64,000 nucleotides of DNA. Origin: G965276765 sp965276825. GTDB taxonomy: Bacteria > Actinomycetota > Acidimicrobiia > Acidimicrobiales > Palsa-688. The translations under genes and the position numbers were made by a program. Where the stretch lies: assembly GCA_965276825.1 (NCBI GenBank), contig OZ255630.1, positions 2,542,001-2,606,000 on the forward strand. The letters are read 5' to 3'. The notes under the pieces were generated by a model. It worked only from the letters and a program-made list of their open reading frames with translations, was not told where the DNA came from and ran no database searches. Of this stretch, positions 35,089 through 43,493 are shown piece after piece (position 1 is the first letter of the stretch; each line of letters begins with the position of its first letter).

Positions 35089-35559
35089 TCACCATCGGTA
35101 GTGGGCGAAGGCCTTGTTGGCATCCGCCATCTTGTGGAGGTCCTCGCGCCGCTTGACCGCCGCGCCGACACCGTTGGAGGCGTCGAGCAGCTCGGCGGCC
35201 AGCTTGTCGGCCATCGTCTTCTCCCTGCGCTGCTCGGAGTACCCGACCAGCCAGCGGATCGACAAGGTCGTGGCCCGGCGGGGGCGGACCTCGACCGGCA
35301 CCTGGTAGGTGGCGCCACCGACGCGGCGGCTGCGCACCTCGAGCTGCGGCTTGGTGTTGTCGACCGCCCGCTTCAAGGTGGCGACCGGCTCGGCGCCGGT
35401 CTTGTCCTTGATCTGGTCCAGCGCGTTGTAGACGATGCGCTCGGCCAGCGAGCGCTTGCCGCTCGAGAGGACCTTGTTGACGATCTGGGTGACCAGGACC
35501 GACCGGTAGATCGGGTCCGGCAGGAGCTCTCGACGGGGAGCGGGTCCCTTGCGCGGCAT
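35089..35559 (-). CDS. rpsG: 30S ribosomal protein S7
   Basis: Nucleates the 30S head and contacts E-site tRNA. 156 aa, the standard bacterial length, beginning MPRKGPAPRRELLPDPIYRS, with YNALDQIKDKTGAEPVATLK and RWLVGYSEQRREKTMADKLA, ending NKAFAHYRW. It follows rpsL by 8 bases; 179 bases separate it from fusA. Confidence 0.98.
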   Translation of the reverse strand: MPRKGPAPRRELLPDPIYRSVLVTQIVNKVLSSGKRSLAERIVYNALDQIKDKTGAEPVATLKRAVDNTKPQLEVRSRRVGGATYQVPVEVRPRRATTLSIRWLVGYSEQRREKTMADKLAAELLDASNGVGAAVKRREDLHKMADANKAFAHYRW

Positions 35560-35567
35560 GCTTGCCC

Positions 35568-35936
35568 TCAGCCCTTCTTGGCGCCGTAGCGGCTACGGGC
35601 CTGCTTGCGGTCGCGCACACCCGAGGTGTCGAGGGTGCCGCGGATGATCTTGTACCGGACACCCGGGAGGTCCTTGACGCGCCCACCGCGCACCAGGACG
35701 ATCGAGTGCTCCTGCAGGTTGTGGCCCACACCGGGGATGTAGGCGGTGATCTCCACCCCGCTCGTCAGCCGCACGCGTGCCGCCTTGCGCAGCGCCGAGT
35801 TGGGCTTCTTAGGGGTCATCGTGTACACCCTCGTGCACACGCCGCGGCGCTGGGGCGCGCCACGCAGCGCCGGTGTCTTGGTCTTGGTGTGCTTCTGCTC
35901 GCGGCCCTTCCGGACCAACTGTGCGATGGTGGGCAA
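35568..35936 (-). CDS. rpsL: 30S ribosomal protein S12
   Basis: Decoding-centre protein and the classic site of streptomycin resistance. 122 aa with TKTPALRGAPQRRGVCTRVY, TPKKPNSALRKAARVRLTSG and VRGGRVKDLPGVRYKIIRG. Lys in TPKKPNS and KDLPG are the wild-type residues, so sequence alone suggests streptomycin sensitivity at this site. It uses a TTG start at 35936 (no in-frame ATG or GTG nearby gives MPTIAQLVRKG), preceded by GAGAGG. It is the first gene of the str operon here. Confidence 0.97.
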   Translation of the reverse strand: MPTIAQLVRKGREQKHTKTKTPALRGAPQRRGVCTRVYTMTPKKPNSALRKAARVRLTSGVEITAYIPGVGHNLQEHSIVLVRGGRVKDLPGVRYKIIRGTLDTSGVRDRKQARSRYGAKKG

Positions 35937-36292
35937 CGCAACCTCTCGACTCGATGGGATCCCGCCGGCGGGTCAGGACGAATGCGCGTCTCGACCGCCC
36001 CGACGGGCCGGGAGCATGATACCGAAGCGGGCGCCCCTCGGAAAGCCGGAAGATCCGGTGCTCGCCCGCCGGGTCCTCCGGTCGGCCCCGCCCGCGCGCC
36101 AATCTCCTGCTCCCTGAGCGCGTTCGCCGGGCCCGGACGCGTGCCGGCGTGCTCAGGCCACCGCCGATCCGGCCGATTGGGGCAGCGTGACCGCTCCCGG
36201 AATCCGCCTCCCCGCGTGTCGACGCTCCCGGCCGCCGAGCCGCGTCCAGGCCCCGAAGCGCCCCACCCGGGCCAACCACGTAGCCTGAGCGG
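35937..36292 (-). promoter_or_regulatory. Upstream region and candidate promoter of the rpsL operon
   Basis: A gene-free 356 bases between divergent genes. On the minus strand TATCAT (36021-36016) is a fair -10, with TTTCCG (36044-36039) 17 bases upstream as a weak -35. It would start a transcript about 75-80 bases before rpsL, giving a short leader. Because rpoC is 25 kb away, the str operon must be driven from here. No operator or clear attenuator was recognised. Confidence 0.45.
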
Positions 36293-37192
36293 GTGAACGT
36301 GGTCGCACCGCGAGCTTCCGAAGGGGATCCCGACTTGTCCGACCCGCCCGGGACCCCCGACCCGGCCGCCCAGGCCGCACCCCTCGTGCCCGCTGGCGCG
36401 CCCGCGGTCGGCTCCCCCGGCATCCCGGCGTCGTCCGCTGGCGAGCTGCTGCGCCTGGCCTCGGCGATCGAGCTCCTGGCCCGGGCCGGCCTCGACGCCG
36501 AGCAGATCGCCACCATCGTCGCCGCCGTGGCGGGGCTCAACCTTCCGGGCCGGTCCCCCGCGACCACCTCTGCCTCGGGCCCAACCGGCCCGGGGGAAGG
36601 GGGCGCCGGATCCGGGCCGGGCGACGCGGCTCCGTCCGGCCAAACGGCTGCGCCGGGCGACGTGGCTCCGTCCGGACCAGCTGTGTTCGCCGGCCCAGCG
36701 GTCTCGGGCGACACGGCTGGCCCTGGTCCCGGGGCTGCCACCGGCGGTCGTACCTCGGGGGACGCTACTGGCCACGCGTCGGCGTTTGCCCCTACCGGCG
36801 TAGGCGCCTTCCCCGACACCGAGGCGCGTAGGCACACGGCTGGTGGCGTCGAGGCGGATGCCGGGGTGGAGGAGAGCAGAGGCGTGGAGGCGGCTCCCGG
36901 CGCGGAGGCGAGTCGTGGCGCCGGAGCGGATCCCGGCACGCCGGAAGGTGCGGGTGCCACTCCTCCGGCAAGGTCTGAAGACCCGAGCGCAGAGACGGCT
37001 GAGACCGAGGCGCAGCGGATCGGGACCGTCGTCGTCCCGGTCGACGCCGCACTGGCGTGCGATCTGCAGCATTGGGCCAACCACCTCGACGTCGCCCTCT
37101 CCGAGCTCCTGAGGGTCGCCATCCGCCGTCATCTCGATCATCTCACGGGCGTCGACGGGTCCGTCCCGGCCGAGCCCCGCTGGGACGCCTGA
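36293..37192 (+). CDS. Low-complexity protein with C-terminal ribbon-helix-helix-like domain
   Basis: A 299-aa protein I do not recognise. Residues 45-80 form a helical segment (SAGELLRLASAIELLARAGL, DAEQIATIVAAVAGLNLP). Residues 85-240 are Gly/Ala/Pro/Ser-rich with irregular repeats (GDVAPSGPAVFAGPAVSGDT). The last 55 residues read TVVVPVDAALACDLQHWANH and LDVALSELLRVAIRRHLDHL, resembling a CopG/Arc ribbon-helix-helix DNA-binding domain. Starts with GTG at 36293, divergent from rpsL. The end overlaps the HNH gene tail-to-tail by 55 bases. Confidence 0.55.
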   Translation: MNVVAPRASEGDPDLSDPPGTPDPAAQAAPLVPAGAPAVGSPGIPASSAGELLRLASAIELLARAGLDAEQIATIVAAVAGLNLPGRSPATTSASGPTGPGEGGAGSGPGDAAPSGQTAAPGDVAPSGPAVFAGPAVSGDTAGPGPGAATGGRTSGDATGHASAFAPTGVGAFPDTEARRHTAGGVEADAGVEESRGVEAAPGAEASRGAGADPGTPEGAGATPPARSEDPSAETAETEAQRIGTVVVPVDAALACDLQHWANHLDVALSELLRVAIRRHLDHLTGVDGSVPAEPRWDA

Positions 37193-38767
37193 GACCCACT
37201 CCGACGACGGGGCGCCCTGCTTCGCCACGTCCACGCGCCGGGGCGACCTTCGAGGGTCCAGTCACCGACGGTCTTCTGGCGATGGTGGTGGTGGCACAGT
37301 CGGGCCAGAGCGTCGAGCCGGGTGACGCGCGTCGTCGACCAGTCCTCGACGTGGTCGGTCTCGAGGCGGTCCCTCGACCCGCAGCCCGGGATGGCGCACA
37401 CCGGGTCCCTGGCCAGCAGAGCCGTGCGTTGCTCCGCGGTCGGACGGCGACCGAGGTGCAGCACCGACCGGATGTCGGTCCCGTCTGTCAGGACCGCGGC
37501 GATGAAGGCGTCGTCCATGAGCTCCCTCGCGGTCTCGACGGGGATGGGGCCGAGGCCGTCGATCTCGCACCACTCGCCGCCCTGGGCGCGGCCCCGTCGG
37601 AGTGCGGCCAGGTCGATCCGCACGATCACGGTGGCGGGCACCGTCGACCGGCGACGCCGGGATCGGGTGACGCCGCCGGGGACGCGGCCGGTCCCCTCGG
37701 CTGCGACGACTGTCTCCATCTCGCCTTCGGACGGCCGGGCGACTGTTCCGCTGCCGATTGATCCCGTGCCTGGCGGCCTGGTCGGGGGGGGTCACCGGTG
37801 GGTCCGGCGGTGGGGCCGTCGGTCCCGCGTCACCGGCGTCGGGCGGATCGCCCGTCGAGCCGGACTCCGGCGTCTCGACGTCCAGGAGACCCGTGCCGCT
37901 CCTCTCTTCCCGAGTTCTCCCGCCCTTCCCGGAGGTCCCTTCCTGCGGGCGGTCGCCCCGATCGTCGGTCTCGGCAACCGGCACAGCGGGGGCGGGGGCG
38001 GCCTGCGCCACCAGGTCACCCGGCGCACCGGCAGCCGCACCAGCCATGGCGAGGAGACCGTCGAGGGCATAGGCGTGGATGCGCTCCTTGCGACCCTCGC
38101 GCCTGGCCGCGTCGAACTGGGCGTCCTGATACGGGTCGAGGACGGCGAGCAGGCGGGCCAGGTCGCGCTTGGTCATGCGCGCCCCGAGGCAGCCTGCGCC
38201 TTCGTGGTCGATCCAGGTCCTGAGGTAACGGCCGGCGTGGATCCTCCGGTCACGGGCGACGGGATCGGGGCACGCTTCGGCCCGGATCCGCTGGCACTCC
38301 TCCCGGAGCTGTGCGGTGGATCCCCGGCCGGCCAGATCGAGGAGTCGGGAAGCGGAAGTCGGTGCCTCCTCGACGGCGGAGGCGATCTCGATCCCCTGCG
38401 CGGCCGACAGCGCGCCCGACCGGAGCGCCGCCTCGACCTCCGGCTGGTCCTGTACGCGCCGGGCCGTGGCGATCGCCATCGCGGCCTGTCCCGTCGACGT
38501 TCCGCCCTCGCGGCCGAACCACTCTCCTGCGCTGCGCGCCCCGGCCTCGCGCCAGATGCCGATGTCTGCGCTGCGGGCCGCAGCGAGGGCCTTGCCATAC
38601 GCGGCCAGGCGCTCGGCTCTGATGAACAGCCGGGTCATCTCCGCAGCGACCTCGCCTTGGACGAGCTCGGGCCGAAAGGTGTCGAGGACATCCGCGAGAT
38701 CGTCCACGACGTCGCACAGGCGGCCGCGCAGCCCCGCATCCCTCTGATCATCGATCACCGTCGTCAT
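37138..38767 (-). pseudogene. DUF222 / HNH endonuclease (13E12-type), frameshifted at a C8 run
   Basis: Typical actinobacterial 13E12-repeat-like protein. The DUF222 N-terminal part is in one frame (38767 to about 37790: MTTVIDDQRDAGLRGRLCDV, ARSAGEWFGREGGTSTGQAA). The HNH nuclease part lies in a second frame (to 37138: CAIPGCGSRDRLETDHVEDW, then CHHHHRQKTVGDWTLEGRPG, with both Cys, the DH pair and the downstream His). The frames meet at eight C residues on the coding strand (37784-37791); seven would restore one reading frame of about 540 codons. Either the gene is broken, switches by slippage, or the base count is wrong. Confidence 0.85.
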
Positions 38768-38876
38768 GCATCAAAGGCTACGAGGAGGGTGTGACCATGA
38801 CCTCCCCTTGACCCACCGGCGACCCCGGGCAGCAATCTGCTGGCGCGCCGGTCGCGCGACCGGCACCATCGAGGTC

Positions 38877-39326
38877 ATGGGCATCCGGCCGGCTCAGGCG
38901 GGCGACGGGATCGGCATCGGCCTGGTGCACGTCCGCTCCTGGCAGGCCGCCTATCGCGGCCTCCTTCCCCAGGGCCACCTCGACGGCCTCGACCCCGGCC
39001 GGAGAGGCGACGCTTGGGAGCGCTACCTCGACGAGGACCGTCGACCGGGCGAGTCGCTGCTCGTGGCCGAGGCCGGGGGCGCCGTCGTCGGCTTCGCCAA
39101 CGTCGGCCGGTCGAGGGACGAGGACGCAGACGGTGACGGCGAGGTCCGGGCTATCTACCTGCTGGCCGACCGCTGGGGCCAGGGGATCGGCAGGGACTTG
39201 ATGACGATCGCGCTCCGAGCGCTGCGCGACGCCGCGTTCACTCGAGCGGCGCTGTGGGTGCTCGACACCAACGACCGGGCCACGCGGTTCTACCGGGCCG
39301 GTGGTTGGGCACCCGACGGCGCATGA
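38877..39326 (+). CDS. GNAT family N-acetyltransferase, with an in-frame TGA before the usual end
   Basis: Acetyl-CoA-dependent acetyltransferase of unknown substrate. About 149 aa: RPAQAGDGIGIGLVHVRSWQ and AAYRGLLPQGHLDGLDPGRR at the N-terminus, then the acetyl-CoA site VRAIYLLADRWGQGIGRDLM and ALWVLDTNDRATRFYRAGGW. The TGA at 39324-39326 stops it after GWAPDGA, but the same frame continues as KLDNSRGFPVSEVRYRRPLP to a second stop at 39387-39389, and EVRYRRPL is the normal C-terminal strand of this family. So the annotated end is probably a nonsense mutation or a base error. Start at 38877 (MGIRPAQAGD); the frame is open from 38766. Confidence 0.82.
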   Translation: MGIRPAQAGDGIGIGLVHVRSWQAAYRGLLPQGHLDGLDPGRRGDAWERYLDEDRRPGESLLVAEAGGAVVGFANVGRSRDEDADGDGEVRAIYLLADRWGQGIGRDLMTIALRALRDAAFTRAALWVLDTNDRATRFYRAGGWAPDGA

Positions 39327-39402
39327 AAGCTGGACAACAGCCGTGGCTTCCCCGTCTCCGAAGTGCGCTACCGGCGACCGCTTCCCTGACGGCCTGGAGA
39401 CG

Positions 39403-39858
39403 TCACGACGGCGCCAATCCGGCCGCGACCGACGCCCCGAGCTCCCAGCACGCCTCGAGATCGGCTGAAGATGGCGAGCCGAGAAGGATGACGGGCGCCT
39501 GCGCCTGCCGCCAGCGAAGCCCGGTGGTGATCGCCTCCAGCCCACGCAAGCCGCCGCCGACGTCGCCGTTGCCGTGCAGCCACGCGCCGAACGGGCGTCC
39601 GGCGGTGGTCTCCAGGCATGGGTAGTAGATCTGGTCGAACCAGTGCTTGAGCGCGCCGGCCAGGTAGCCGAGGTTGGCCGGCCCGCCGATCAGGTAGCCG
39701 TCGGCGGCCAGGGCGTCGACTGCGGTCGACGCCAGCGCGGCCCGTACGAGCACCTCGACACCTTCGATGCGCGAGTCGGTGGCCCCGTCGACGACGGCCG
39801 ATGCGATGGCGTGGGTGGACGGGGAGACCGTGTGGTGCACGACGAGCAGGGTGGCCAC
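39403..39858 (-). CDS. Flavodoxin-like / NADPH-dependent FMN reductase family protein
   Basis: Small flavoprotein, 151 aa, starting VATLLVVHHTVSPSTHAIAS (GTG at 39858), where the S-P-S-T loop would bind FMN phosphate. It continues with DGYLIGGPANLGYLAGALKH and WFDQIYYPCLETTAGRPFGA, typical of the NAD(P)H:quinone/FMN reductase fold. The reaction is not deducible. The GNAT gene converges on it from the other strand. Confidence 0.8.
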   Translation of the reverse strand: MATLLVVHHTVSPSTHAIASAVVDGATDSRIEGVEVLVRAALASTAVDALAADGYLIGGPANLGYLAGALKHWFDQIYYPCLETTAGRPFGAWLHGNGDVGGGLRGLEAITTGLRWRQAQAPVILLGSPSSADLEACWELGASVAAGLAPS

Positions 39859-40232
39859 GGTGGAGCAGTCTCGCCCACCGGGTGTCGATGGCCACCAAGA
39901 TTGACCTGCTGGCCGGCTACTGGCACCACCACGCAGAGCGGCCACGCGTGGCCGGACACCTTTTACCCTCGCCGCTCTCCCTGCCGATCACGCGCTCGGG
40001 TCGGCGCCGTTCCGCTCAGATCACGACTGGCGCAGAACGTCCTGTTCGGTACGCTGCTACACCGAGTATCCCGGCCGCCGATAGCGCTGGACGATGCAAG
40101 CACTCGGGCACTCCGGTTTGGCCGTCAGCGACCGAGGCACCGAGGCAGGCAGGGGGCTGCGTATCCCCATTTGGGATCGGCTACCGGTGCACGCGTCAGG
40201 CCGTGGGGCCCCGTTTCTCGCTGCTGTGTCGC
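39859..40232. other. Intergenic region without recognised gene
   Basis: About 370 bases between two minus-strand genes. Several short frames are open on the plus strand but have no ribosome sites and no recognisable motifs. GC and codon pattern drop relative to the flanking genes near 40000-40150, so this may be a scar from gene loss. Confidence 0.4.
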
Positions 40233-40544
40233 CTATCCGGCGGCGCGCCGTAGGTCGTCCAGGTCCCTGGAAAGCGCTTCGACGCTCCGGGAGAGTTGCC
40301 CACGGTCAACCGGCGCTTGTTCGGCCTCCAATGCACATCGACGGATGTAGGCGGTGGGCTTGAGACCAGCTGCCTCGGCTCGGTCTCGAACAGCGGCCAC
40401 CTCAGCACGGGTGAAGCGCACGGAGATCGTCACCTCCAGCCGCTCGGATCTCTGAACGGGCTCTGGCTCGTGCCAGTTCCCATCGCGGTGCTGGTCGTAG
40501 TAGTCGGCCAGCTCTGCGTCGGTCGCGCTCAGACCTGGTTCCAT
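40233..40544 (-). CDS. Ribbon-helix-helix antitoxin, BrnA-like
   Basis: 103-aa partner of the toxin gene directly upstream. The acidic N-terminal region (ATDAELADYYDQHRDGNWHE) precedes a ribbon-helix-helix motif: strand RLEVTISVRFTRAEV, helices AAVRDRAEAAGLKPTAYIRR. Such antitoxins bind and neutralise the toxin and repress their own promoter. Its ATG (40544) overlaps the toxin stop by one base and its ribosome site (GGAGG) lies inside the toxin's last codons. Toxin-first order is the known BrnTA arrangement. Confidence 0.75.
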   Translation of the reverse strand: MEPGLSATDAELADYYDQHRDGNWHEPEPVQRSERLEVTISVRFTRAEVAAVRDRAEAAGLKPTAYIRRCALEAEQAPVDRGQLSRSVEALSRDLDDLRRAAG

Positions 40545-40783
40545 CACATCTCCTCCCATGCGGTGATCGGCCGGACGAGATGGCGGCCGCCGTCGTAGCG
40601 GGCGACGACGGTCACCAGCTTGCCGCCATCGGTGCGGTCCGTGAACAAGACTCGGTCGGCGTAGCGACGATGGCGGCGGTAGTGGGTGGCGTTGACGATC
40701 ACTTGCTCGATCTCCTCTGCGGTGACATGCCGGCAGGCATGGTCGAGGTTGTTCTCGTCCCACTCGACACCATCGAAGATCAC
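40544..40783 (-). CDS. BrnT-like ribonuclease toxin
   Basis: 79-aa toxin of the BrnT/RelE-like fold. Begins MIFDGVEWDENNLDHACRHV, matching the BrnT signature FEWDxxKxxxNxxKHxV with replacements; continues HYRRHRRYADRVLFTDRTDG and ends VRPITAWEEM, the usual RxISARxM-type end being RPITAWEEM here. It lies just before the antitoxin gene. Family assignment rests on these motifs and gene order; the variant residues leave open whether it is still active. Confidence 0.75.
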   Translation of the reverse strand: MIFDGVEWDENNLDHACRHVTAEEIEQVIVNATHYRRHRRYADRVLFTDRTDGGKLVTVVARYDGGRHLVRPITAWEEM

Positions 40784-41005
40784 CGCACCTCAACCCCGGA
40801 ACTGTTGTGTTGCACCATGAGCCTACTGCAACACAACGGGACCGCCGGGGCGCCCACCCGCCCGGTGCAGGATCCTCACCCGTCCACGACGATGGATTCC
40901 CGAACCCGAGTTAGAACTGACTGACTGGCCACTCCGGGACGGAGCTAACCCGCTCGTATCGATAAACGTAGGACGTCGCTGTCCGATCAAGAGAAGGAGT
41001 ATGGG

Positions 41006-42094
41006 ATGGGCCTGTGGGCCAAGCGGGATGACATGGTCGTGCACGAGGTCGACCCCTACAACGCCGAGCCGCCGCGAGGGGCGCTCGCGAATCGGTTCCT
41101 GACTCCGACCGACTCGTTCTACACCCGGAACCACGGTCCGATCCCGCTGATCGACTGCCACGCCTGGCAGTTGACTATCGACGGTCTGGTCGAGCGGGAG
41201 CTGAGCCTGTCGCTGGCCGAGCTGCAGGAACACTTCGAGCCGCGAACGCTGGTAGCGACCTTGCAATGCGCTGGGAACCGGCGGGCCGGACTGATCGCGG
41301 TCCGCGACATTCCCGGTGAGGACCCATGGGGGCCGGGCGCTACCTCGACCGCCGAGTGGACAGGGGTGTCCTTGGCGGACGTGCTGGCGGCGGCCACGCT
41401 GCGCTCCAACGTACGGCACGTAGCGTTCGCGGCGCCCGATGTCTCTCAGCTGGCCCACCCGGCCCAGCCCTATGGCAGCTCCATCGGGATCAGAAAGGCG
41501 CTCGGCACCGAGGTGCTGCTGGCTTGGGCGATGAACGGTCACCCGCTGCCACCGGCCCATGGGGCACCAGTGCGCGTCGTGGTTCCCGGCTACATCGGCG
41601 CCCGCAGCGTGAAATGGGTGCAGCGCATCACCGCCCAAAGCGGCCCTTCAGACAACTATTTCCAGGCCACCGCCTACCGGCTGTTGCCCGCCGAAGCGGA
41701 CCCCGACGCGGCCGGTCCCGGCGACGGCCTGTCCCTGGCAGCGGTTGCCGTCAACGCCGACTTCTTGCGCCCAGATAACAACTCGGTCGTGCCCGCCGGG
41801 CCGACCGAGGTCACCGGGTACGCCTTTGCCGGTGACGACCGCGGGATCGCCCGGGTCGATGTCTCCGCCGACGGCGGCCACAGCTGGGTCCAAGCTGACC
41901 TCGACGACCAGGCCGGCCCCTGGGCGTGGCGACACTGGCGCACCACCCTCACCTTGCCGGCAGGCGACGTGGACGTCACCGCTCGGGCCTGGGACACCTC
42001 CGCCGCCTCCCAACCCGAATCCCCTAAGCACCTGTGGAACCCGAAAGGCTACGTCAACAACTCCTGGGCCCACATCCACCTCACCGTCCGCTGA
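41006..42094 (+). CDS. Sulfite oxidase family molybdopterin enzyme
   Basis: 362-aa enzyme of the sulfite oxidase fold. The molybdopterin domain contains TRNHGPIPLIDCHAWQLTID and the molybdenum-ligating Cys in ATLQCAGNRRAG, with the substrate-pocket region VVVPGYIGARSVKWVQRI. The C-terminal Ig-like dimerisation domain shows TEVTGYAFAGDDRGIARVDV, SADGGHSWVQADL and ends NSWAHIHLTVR. No signal peptide or haem domain is present, so it is probably cytoplasmic with an unknown electron acceptor. An AAGGAG (40994-40999) six bases before the ATG at 41006 fixes the start. Confidence 0.92.
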   Translation: MGLWAKRDDMVVHEVDPYNAEPPRGALANRFLTPTDSFYTRNHGPIPLIDCHAWQLTIDGLVERELSLSLAELQEHFEPRTLVATLQCAGNRRAGLIAVRDIPGEDPWGPGATSTAEWTGVSLADVLAAATLRSNVRHVAFAAPDVSQLAHPAQPYGSSIGIRKALGTEVLLAWAMNGHPLPPAHGAPVRVVVPGYIGARSVKWVQRITAQSGPSDNYFQATAYRLLPAEADPDAAGPGDGLSLAAVAVNADFLRPDNNSVVPAGPTEVTGYAFAGDDRGIARVDVSADGGHSWVQADLDDQAGPWAWRHWRTTLTLPAGDVDVTARAWDTSAASQPESPKHLWNPKGYVNNSWAHIHLTVR

Positions 42095-42219
42095 CCGAAC
42101 GGATCTGCCCCGATGGAGGAACGTGAATCGGTGACGATCAGGCGGACCAGAAGCCTGACGGCCAGACGTCCCGCAAGGGTCAGTCATACGGAACGTCGAG
42201 GCGCCCTCAAGCGGATGGG

Positions 42220-42486
42220 TCAGCGGTACACGTTGCCTCGGTGATCGATGTGAACGATGTCGATGCGCGGCAACTCATCGTCGACGCTGTAGATGATCCG
42301 GTAGCTCCCGCGCCGAGCGGAGCGCGGGCCGGTCAGCTGACCGCCGAGTGCCCCGCCAAGCCGGTACGGGTCGTCGGCCAGAGGGCCGAAGATGAAGTCG
42401 AGACAGGGGGCGCCGATCTTCTCGGGGAGGCTGAGGAGATCACGTTCGGCGCGAGCCGAGATGCGGACCCCATAGGCGCCGCTCAC
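42220..42486 (-). CDS. RelE/ParE-family toxin
   Basis: 88-aa ribosome-dependent mRNA interferase-type toxin: YGVRISARAERDLLSLPEKI, then DDPYRLGGALGGQLTGPRSA and the conserved RRGSYRIIYSVDDELPRIDI VxxIxHRxxVYR ending. Starts with GTG at 42486, overlapping the antitoxin stop by four bases (GTGA), the standard antitoxin-first operon. Confidence 0.88.
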   Translation of the reverse strand: MSGAYGVRISARAERDLLSLPEKIGAPCLDFIFGPLADDPYRLGGALGGQLTGPRSARRGSYRIIYSVDDELPRIDIVHIDHRGNVYR

Positions 42487-42752
42487 CGAGGAGCGAAACG
42501 AGCACGCAGGGCCTCATTGTCTGCCACGCGCCCAGCCGCCAGGTCGGCGAGACCCTCCACGATGGCTTCCGGAGCACCTGGTGTGGTCAAGAGATCGATG
42601 GTCTCTTCGAGCGCGGCGAGATCGTCGGGAGAAACGAGCACGGCAGCGGGCCGACCGTGACGGGTGATCATCACCCGATCGTGGGTGCGCTCCACGCCAG
42701 CGACGTACTCCGAGAGACGGTCCTTCACCTCGCCCAGCGGCACGGTCGTCAT
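42483..42752 (-). CDS. Phd/YefM-family antitoxin
   Basis: 89-aa antitoxin. N-terminal DNA-binding part: MTTVPLGEVKDRLSEYVAGV, ERTHDRVMITRHGRPAAVLV, then the helical toxin-binding tail (ALEETIDLLTTPGAPEAIVE). The start at 42752 gives the conserved N-terminus. Expected to repress its own operon with the toxin as co-repressor. Confidence 0.88.
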   Translation of the reverse strand: MTTVPLGEVKDRLSEYVAGVERTHDRVMITRHGRPAAVLVSPDDLAALEETIDLLTTPGAPEAIVEGLADLAAGRVADNEALRARFAPR

Positions 42753-42816
42753 GACCGCATAGTAGCCAAAAGTCTGGCTAACTGCTGATCCGGTCAGCGA
42801 TGGGCTTGCGGGATGA

Positions 42817-43227
42817 TCATCCGGTGGAGGTTCGTGGCTCGAGGAGTCGCATCTCATCCGACTGTGCGGCCCGTCGGTCGAAGGTCACCGTGTGTTCGCA
42901 GCCGGAGACTCGGCCGAGCTCGGCGATGACTGCATCGGCGAAGTCGATACCGTCGCGACTCTCGGTCAGCGCGACACGGACGATCGAGTCCTGGTCGACC
43001 CTGAGCTCGCGGGCATTCAGGAGGCCCTCGACCAGTTCGGCACAGCGAGCGGTGCTGATCTTGTAGGCGCGTCGCAGTACCCAGTGCAGCTCGACGACGG
43101 TAACCAGACTGAGGAAGCCCGGGGCCTTCTCGCTCAGTGCGTCGATCACCGTCGACGCTGCTGCCGACTGATCCGGTTCGTCTTGAACCAGATAGCGCAC
43201 GACGACGTTGGTGTCGAGGCCGATCAC
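42817..43227 (-). CDS. VapC-like PIN-domain toxin
   Basis: 136-aa ribonuclease. PIN acidic residues: Asp in VIGLDTNVVVRYLVQDEPDQ, Glu in LSLVTVVELHWVLRRAYKIS, Asp in SRDGIDFADAVIAELGRVSG, and the final Asp in EHTVTFDRRAAQ. Starts with GTG at 43227, overlapping the AbrB-type antitoxin stop by four bases. Confidence 0.9.
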   Translation of the reverse strand: MIGLDTNVVVRYLVQDEPDQSAAASTVIDALSEKAPGFLSLVTVVELHWVLRRAYKISTARCAELVEGLLNARELRVDQDSIVRVALTESRDGIDFADAVIAELGRVSGCEHTVTFDRRAAQSDEMRLLEPRTSTG

Positions 43228-43469
43228 GTGGAAGATGTGGTGGCGCCGGAGGCGATGGCCTCGTCCATGTCCTCGAGGGTGACGAGCCCGGACGGCCTCG
43301 GCACGGAACCTTTGAGATCCTGGATCGATGCTGCCTGCGGATGGATCTCGTAACCACCTGTGTCGGTGGGAACGAAGGCGAGCCGAGACCCTGGTCGCAG
43401 ACCAAGCTTGGTGCGCACGTCGACGGGGATGGTGACCTGACCCTTGCTGGTGACGGTGGCAGACGGCAT
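43224..43469 (-). CDS. AbrB/VapB-type antitoxin
   Basis: 81-aa antitoxin. A swapped-hairpin AbrB DNA-binding domain (MPSATVTSKGQVTIPVDVRT, KLGLRPGSRLAFVPTDTGGY) is followed by a toxin-wrapping tail with VTLEDMDEAIASGA. It is preceded by a palindrome (43477-43493) that touches its ribosome site, consistent with autoregulation of this vapBC pair. Confidence 0.9.
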   Translation of the reverse strand: MPSATVTSKGQVTIPVDVRTKLGLRPGSRLAFVPTDTGGYEIHPQAASIQDLKGSVPRPSGLVTLEDMDEAIASGATTSST

Positions 43470-43476
43470 GGCGACT

Positions 43477-43493
43477 CCTTACCCTTGGTAAGG
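43477..43493 (-). promoter_or_regulatory. Palindromic candidate operator of vapBC
   Basis: Perfect 7-bp inverted repeat CCTTACC - CTT - GGTAAGG at 43477-43493, with a further TAAGGGTA half-site just outside. On the coding strand its proximal arm merges with the Shine-Dalgarno AAGGAG seven bases before the antitoxin ATG, so a bound AbrB-type protein would block translation initiation as well as transcription. Binding is inferred. Confidence 0.6.

Noticed and set aside
32672..35101. Plus-strand ORF of about 800 codons opposite fusA
   Set aside because: Mirror of fusA: repeated Leu/Val/Gly/Asp blocks, no domain, no start signal.
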